Below, one piece after another: positions 35,278 through 37,012 of a DNA stretch of 37,012 nt. The notes below the pieces were generated by a model. That model did no database searches, had not been told where the DNA came from, and saw only the letters and a list, made by a program, of their open reading frames with translations. Positions within the stretch are counted from its first letter, which is position 1; every line of letters begins with the position of its first letter. A program made the translations under genes and the position numbers. This stretch comes from Candidatus Competibacteraceae bacterium (GTDB lineage Bacteria > Pseudomonadota > Gammaproteobacteria > Competibacterales > JAHEDQ01). The DNA lies in the NCBI GenBank assembly GCA_024641125.1, contig JAHEDQ010000015.1:1-37012 (forward strand), given 5' to 3'.

Positions 35278-36705
35278 ATGAGCGTCGTACGCACCCGCTT
35301 TGCCCCCAGCCCCACCGGTTTCCTGCATATCGGCGGCGCCCGCACCGCGCTGTTCTCCTGGCTCCACGCCCGGAAACACGGCGGACCCTTTGTCTTGCGT
35401 ATCGAGGATACCGACCGGGAGCGTTCCACCCAGGCGTCGGTCAACGCCATCCTGGAGGGCATGACCTGGCTCGGTCTCGATTACGACGAAGGCCCGTTCT
35501 ACCAGACCGAACGCTTCGACCGGTATCGCGAGGTGATCCAGTCCCTGCTCGAACAGGGCAAGGCATATCGCTGCTACTGCACCCGGGAGGAGTTGGAAGC
35601 CCTGCGCGAGGAGCAGATGCGCCTGGGCATCAAACCCCGCTACGACGGCCGCTACCGTGACCATGACGGCCCCCCTCGCGAGGGGGTGGAGCCGGTCATC
35701 CGGTTCAGGAATCCGCTGGACGGCAACGTCGTGTTCGACGATCAGATCCGAGGCCGGATCGCCATCAGCAACACCGAGCTGGACGACCTGATCATCGCCC
35801 GCTCCGACGGTACACCCACCTACAATTTCACCGTGGTGGTGGATGACATCGACATGAACATCAGCCATGTCATCCGGGGCGATGACCACATCAACAACAC
35901 GCCGCGGCAGATCAATATCTTCCGGGCCCTGGGACACGAGCCGCCGGTGTTTGGCCATGTGCCCATGATCCTGGGAGACGACGGCAAGCGCCTGTCCAAG
36001 CGTCATGGGGCCATGAGCGTGATGGATTATCACGATTTGGGCTTTTTGCCGGAAGCGGTGCTGAACTACCTGGTGCGTCTGGGCTGGTCCTACGGCGACC
36101 AGGAGGTTTTCTCGGTGGATGAGATGATCGAGAAGTTCGATATCAGCGATGTCAACAAGGCGGCTTCGACCTTCAACACCGAGAAGCTGTTGTGGTTGAA
36201 TCACCAGTACATCATGACCGGCGACCCCCAGCATGTGGCCCGCTATCTCAGCCCCCACATGGGACGTGCCGGCATCGATCCGTCGGACGGCCCCACGCTC
36301 ACCGATCTTGTGGTGGGTCTGCGTGAACGCGCTCGGACCCTGGTGGAAATGGCCGAGAAAAGCCGTTGCTTCTACCAGGAGTTCGACCAATACGACGAAA
36401 AGGCCGCCTCCAAGAATTTCAAGCCGGAGGCCAAACCCGTCCTTGAGTCTTTGCACACGGCGCTGAGCGCGGTGTCACCCTGGTCCGGAGAGACTCTGCA
36501 CCAGGCGGTGCAGGACACCGCCGAAGCGCTGGATCTGAAACTCGGTAAAGTGGCCCAGCCGCTGCGTGTGGCCGCGGTGGGGGGGCCGATCTCGCCGTCC
36601 ATTGATGTGACCCTGGAACTGCTAGGCCGCGAACGGACCCTGGCCCGCATACAACGGGCAATCCACTGGATCGAACAGAGGCAGGCAAGCGCTTCGGATT
36701 CGTGA
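35278..36705 (+). CDS. gltX: Glutamyl-tRNA synthetase
   Basis: A 475-residue class I synthetase that charges tRNA-Glu. The HIGH-type motif is HIGG at residues 17-20 within [25 protein letters not shown] follows, and KRLSKR (residues 237-242) is the KMSKS-type loop. The catalytic domain and the C-terminal helical anticodon-binding domain are complete, typical of a 470-residue bacterial GltX. A second truncated GltX-like gene (GluQ) is not present. The tRNA-Glu it serves lies 230 bases downstream. The start ATG 35278 has only a weak ribosome site. Confidence 0.97.
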   Translation: MSVVRTRFAPSPTGFLHIGGARTALFSWLHARKHGGPFVLRIEDTDRERSTQASVNAILEGMTWLGLDYDEGPFYQTERFDRYREVIQSLLEQGKAYRCYCTREELEALREEQMRLGIKPRYDGRYRDHDGPPREGVEPVIRFRNPLDGNVVFDDQIRGRIAISNTELDDLIIARSDGTPTYNFTVVVDDIDMNISHVIRGDDHINNTPRQINIFRALGHEPPVFGHVPMILGDDGKRLSKRHGAMSVMDYHDLGFLPEAVLNYLVRLGWSYGDQEVFSVDEMIEKFDISDVNKAASTFNTEKLLWLNHQYIMTGDPQHVARYLSPHMGRAGIDPSDGPTLTDLVVGLRERARTLVEMAEKSRCFYQEFDQYDEKAASKNFKPEAKPVLESLHTALSAVSPWSGETLHQAVQDTAEALDLKLGKVAQPLRVAAVGGPISPSIDVTLELLGRERTLARIQRAIHWIEQRQASASDS

Positions 36706-36715
36706 TTGGCGCGGT

Positions 36716-36744
36716 TTGACTCGCCGAACGCGGATCAGTAGGAT
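36716..36744 (+). promoter_or_regulatory. Promoter of the tRNA-Ala/tRNA-Glu pair
   Basis: -35 TTGACT (36716-36721), 17-base spacer, -10 TAGGAT (36739-36744). The bases after the -10 are GCGCGCC, a GC-rich discriminator of the kind that makes stable-RNA promoters sensitive to ppGpp. The position, ~63 bases before the mature tRNA, is usual. Confidence 0.65.
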
Positions 36745-36813
36745 GCGCGCCTCGTCGAGGCAACTATGCTCCGTCCGCGCACGGTACGCGCCACTGGAGC
36801 AGCAGTTACTCGA

Positions 36814-36889
<76 letters not shown>

Positions 36890-36935
36890 AACACAGAAGC
36901 CGCGACCCCGGGCGCGGTGTTCGCACGGTTAGCGC

Positions 36936-37011
36936 GTCCCCTTCGTCTAGAGGCCTAGGACACCGCCCTTTCACGGCGGTAACAGGGGTTCGAATCCCCT
37001 AGGGGACGCCA
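36936..37011 (+). tRNA. tRNA-Glu (anticodon TTC)
   Basis: A 76-base cloverleaf with encoded CCA, ending one base before the window edge. The acceptor stem GTCCCCT pairs with AGGGGAC, the anticodon arm is CCGCC-CTTTCAC-GGCGG with TTC in the loop, and the T arm is AGGGGTTCGAATCCCCT. It is 46 bases after tRNA-Ala and probably in the same transcript. Confidence 0.97.
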
Positions 37012-37012
37012 T

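Noticed and set aside
35671-35686. 16-bp perfect palindrome CCCCCTCGCGAGGGGG inside gltX
   Set aside because: It falls in codons for a conserved Pro-Arg-Glu-Gly loop in a GC-rich gene and occurs once; chance is sufficient.
35083-36456. 457-codon minus-strand frame opposite gltX
   Set aside because: Same reason: gltX is certain, and the antisense product has no recognisable fold or ribosome site.

Overview
The window (37 kb, GC-rich) reads as a chromosomal segment of an autotrophic Gammaproteobacterium, most likely a Chromatiales/Ectothiorhodospiraceae-like sulfur oxidiser or phototroph. The evidence is a form I RuBisCO operon with cbbQ and cbbO, class I polyhydroxyalkanoate (PHA) synthases with a phasin, a PEP-CTERM/exosortase-associated acyltransferase beside a nucleotide-sugar dehydratase, and proteobacterial housekeeping genes (dusC, pepN, gltX). 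The assignment to a group is inference from gene content. No 16S gene is present.

Layout. 1-3.1 kb is the edge of a probable exopolysaccharide/exosortase region: a capD/pglF-type dehydratase interrupted by an in-frame TAG, a secreted Sel1-ankyrin protein, and an acyltransferase preceded by a ~160 bp palindromic repeat. 3.3-5.2 kb holds small conserved genes (DUF6231-like, DUF4389, and a NYN-domain protein fused to a cold-shock-like fold). 5.2-11.5 kb is the CO2-fixation block cbbL-cbbS-cbbQ-cbbO, followed by a second, divergent RuBisCO-small-subunit-like gene and an unrecognised gene. Its leader carries a palindrome overlapping a candidate promoter and an inverted pair of DnaA boxes. 11.5-16.7 kb carries a DUF924 pair, a Nudix hydrolase, a decayed alpha/beta hydrolase joined to a truncated repeat copy, an MFS transporter and two exported or anchored proteins of unknown role. 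17.0-21.9 kb is a complete branched-chain amino acid ABC operon, livK-[terminator]-livHMGF, on the minus strand, followed by dusC. 23.2-27.6 kb is a PHA locus, phaC1-phasin-phaC2. 27.7-31.4 kb contains ggt, a ferredoxin-NADP reductase and an Mpo1-like gene interspersed with three more repeat copies. 31.4-37 kb ends with a small secreted protein, pepN, psiE-like, gltX and a tRNA-Ala/tRNA-Glu pair.

The main unexplained structure is the dispersed repeat. There are five related copies (2144-2302, 13554-13667, 27719-27855, 30521-30680, 31261-31420). Full copies are ~160 bp, with outer inverted ends of the type GGAGCCTCTGAT and a central small hairpin, so nearly the whole unit is one imperfect palindrome. 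This is a MITE-like or REP-like non-coding element. Two copies end exactly 16 bp before a start codon, one begins at the base after a stop codon, one is fused to a gene remnant, and two in direct orientation bracket the Mpo1-like gene.

The second notable item is the tail of the cbb operon. A ~111-residue protein keeps the GW..VIEH, YW..W..P and AC...P.HYIR pattern of RuBisCO small subunits but lacks the normal N-terminal strand, and a second unknown protein follows it.
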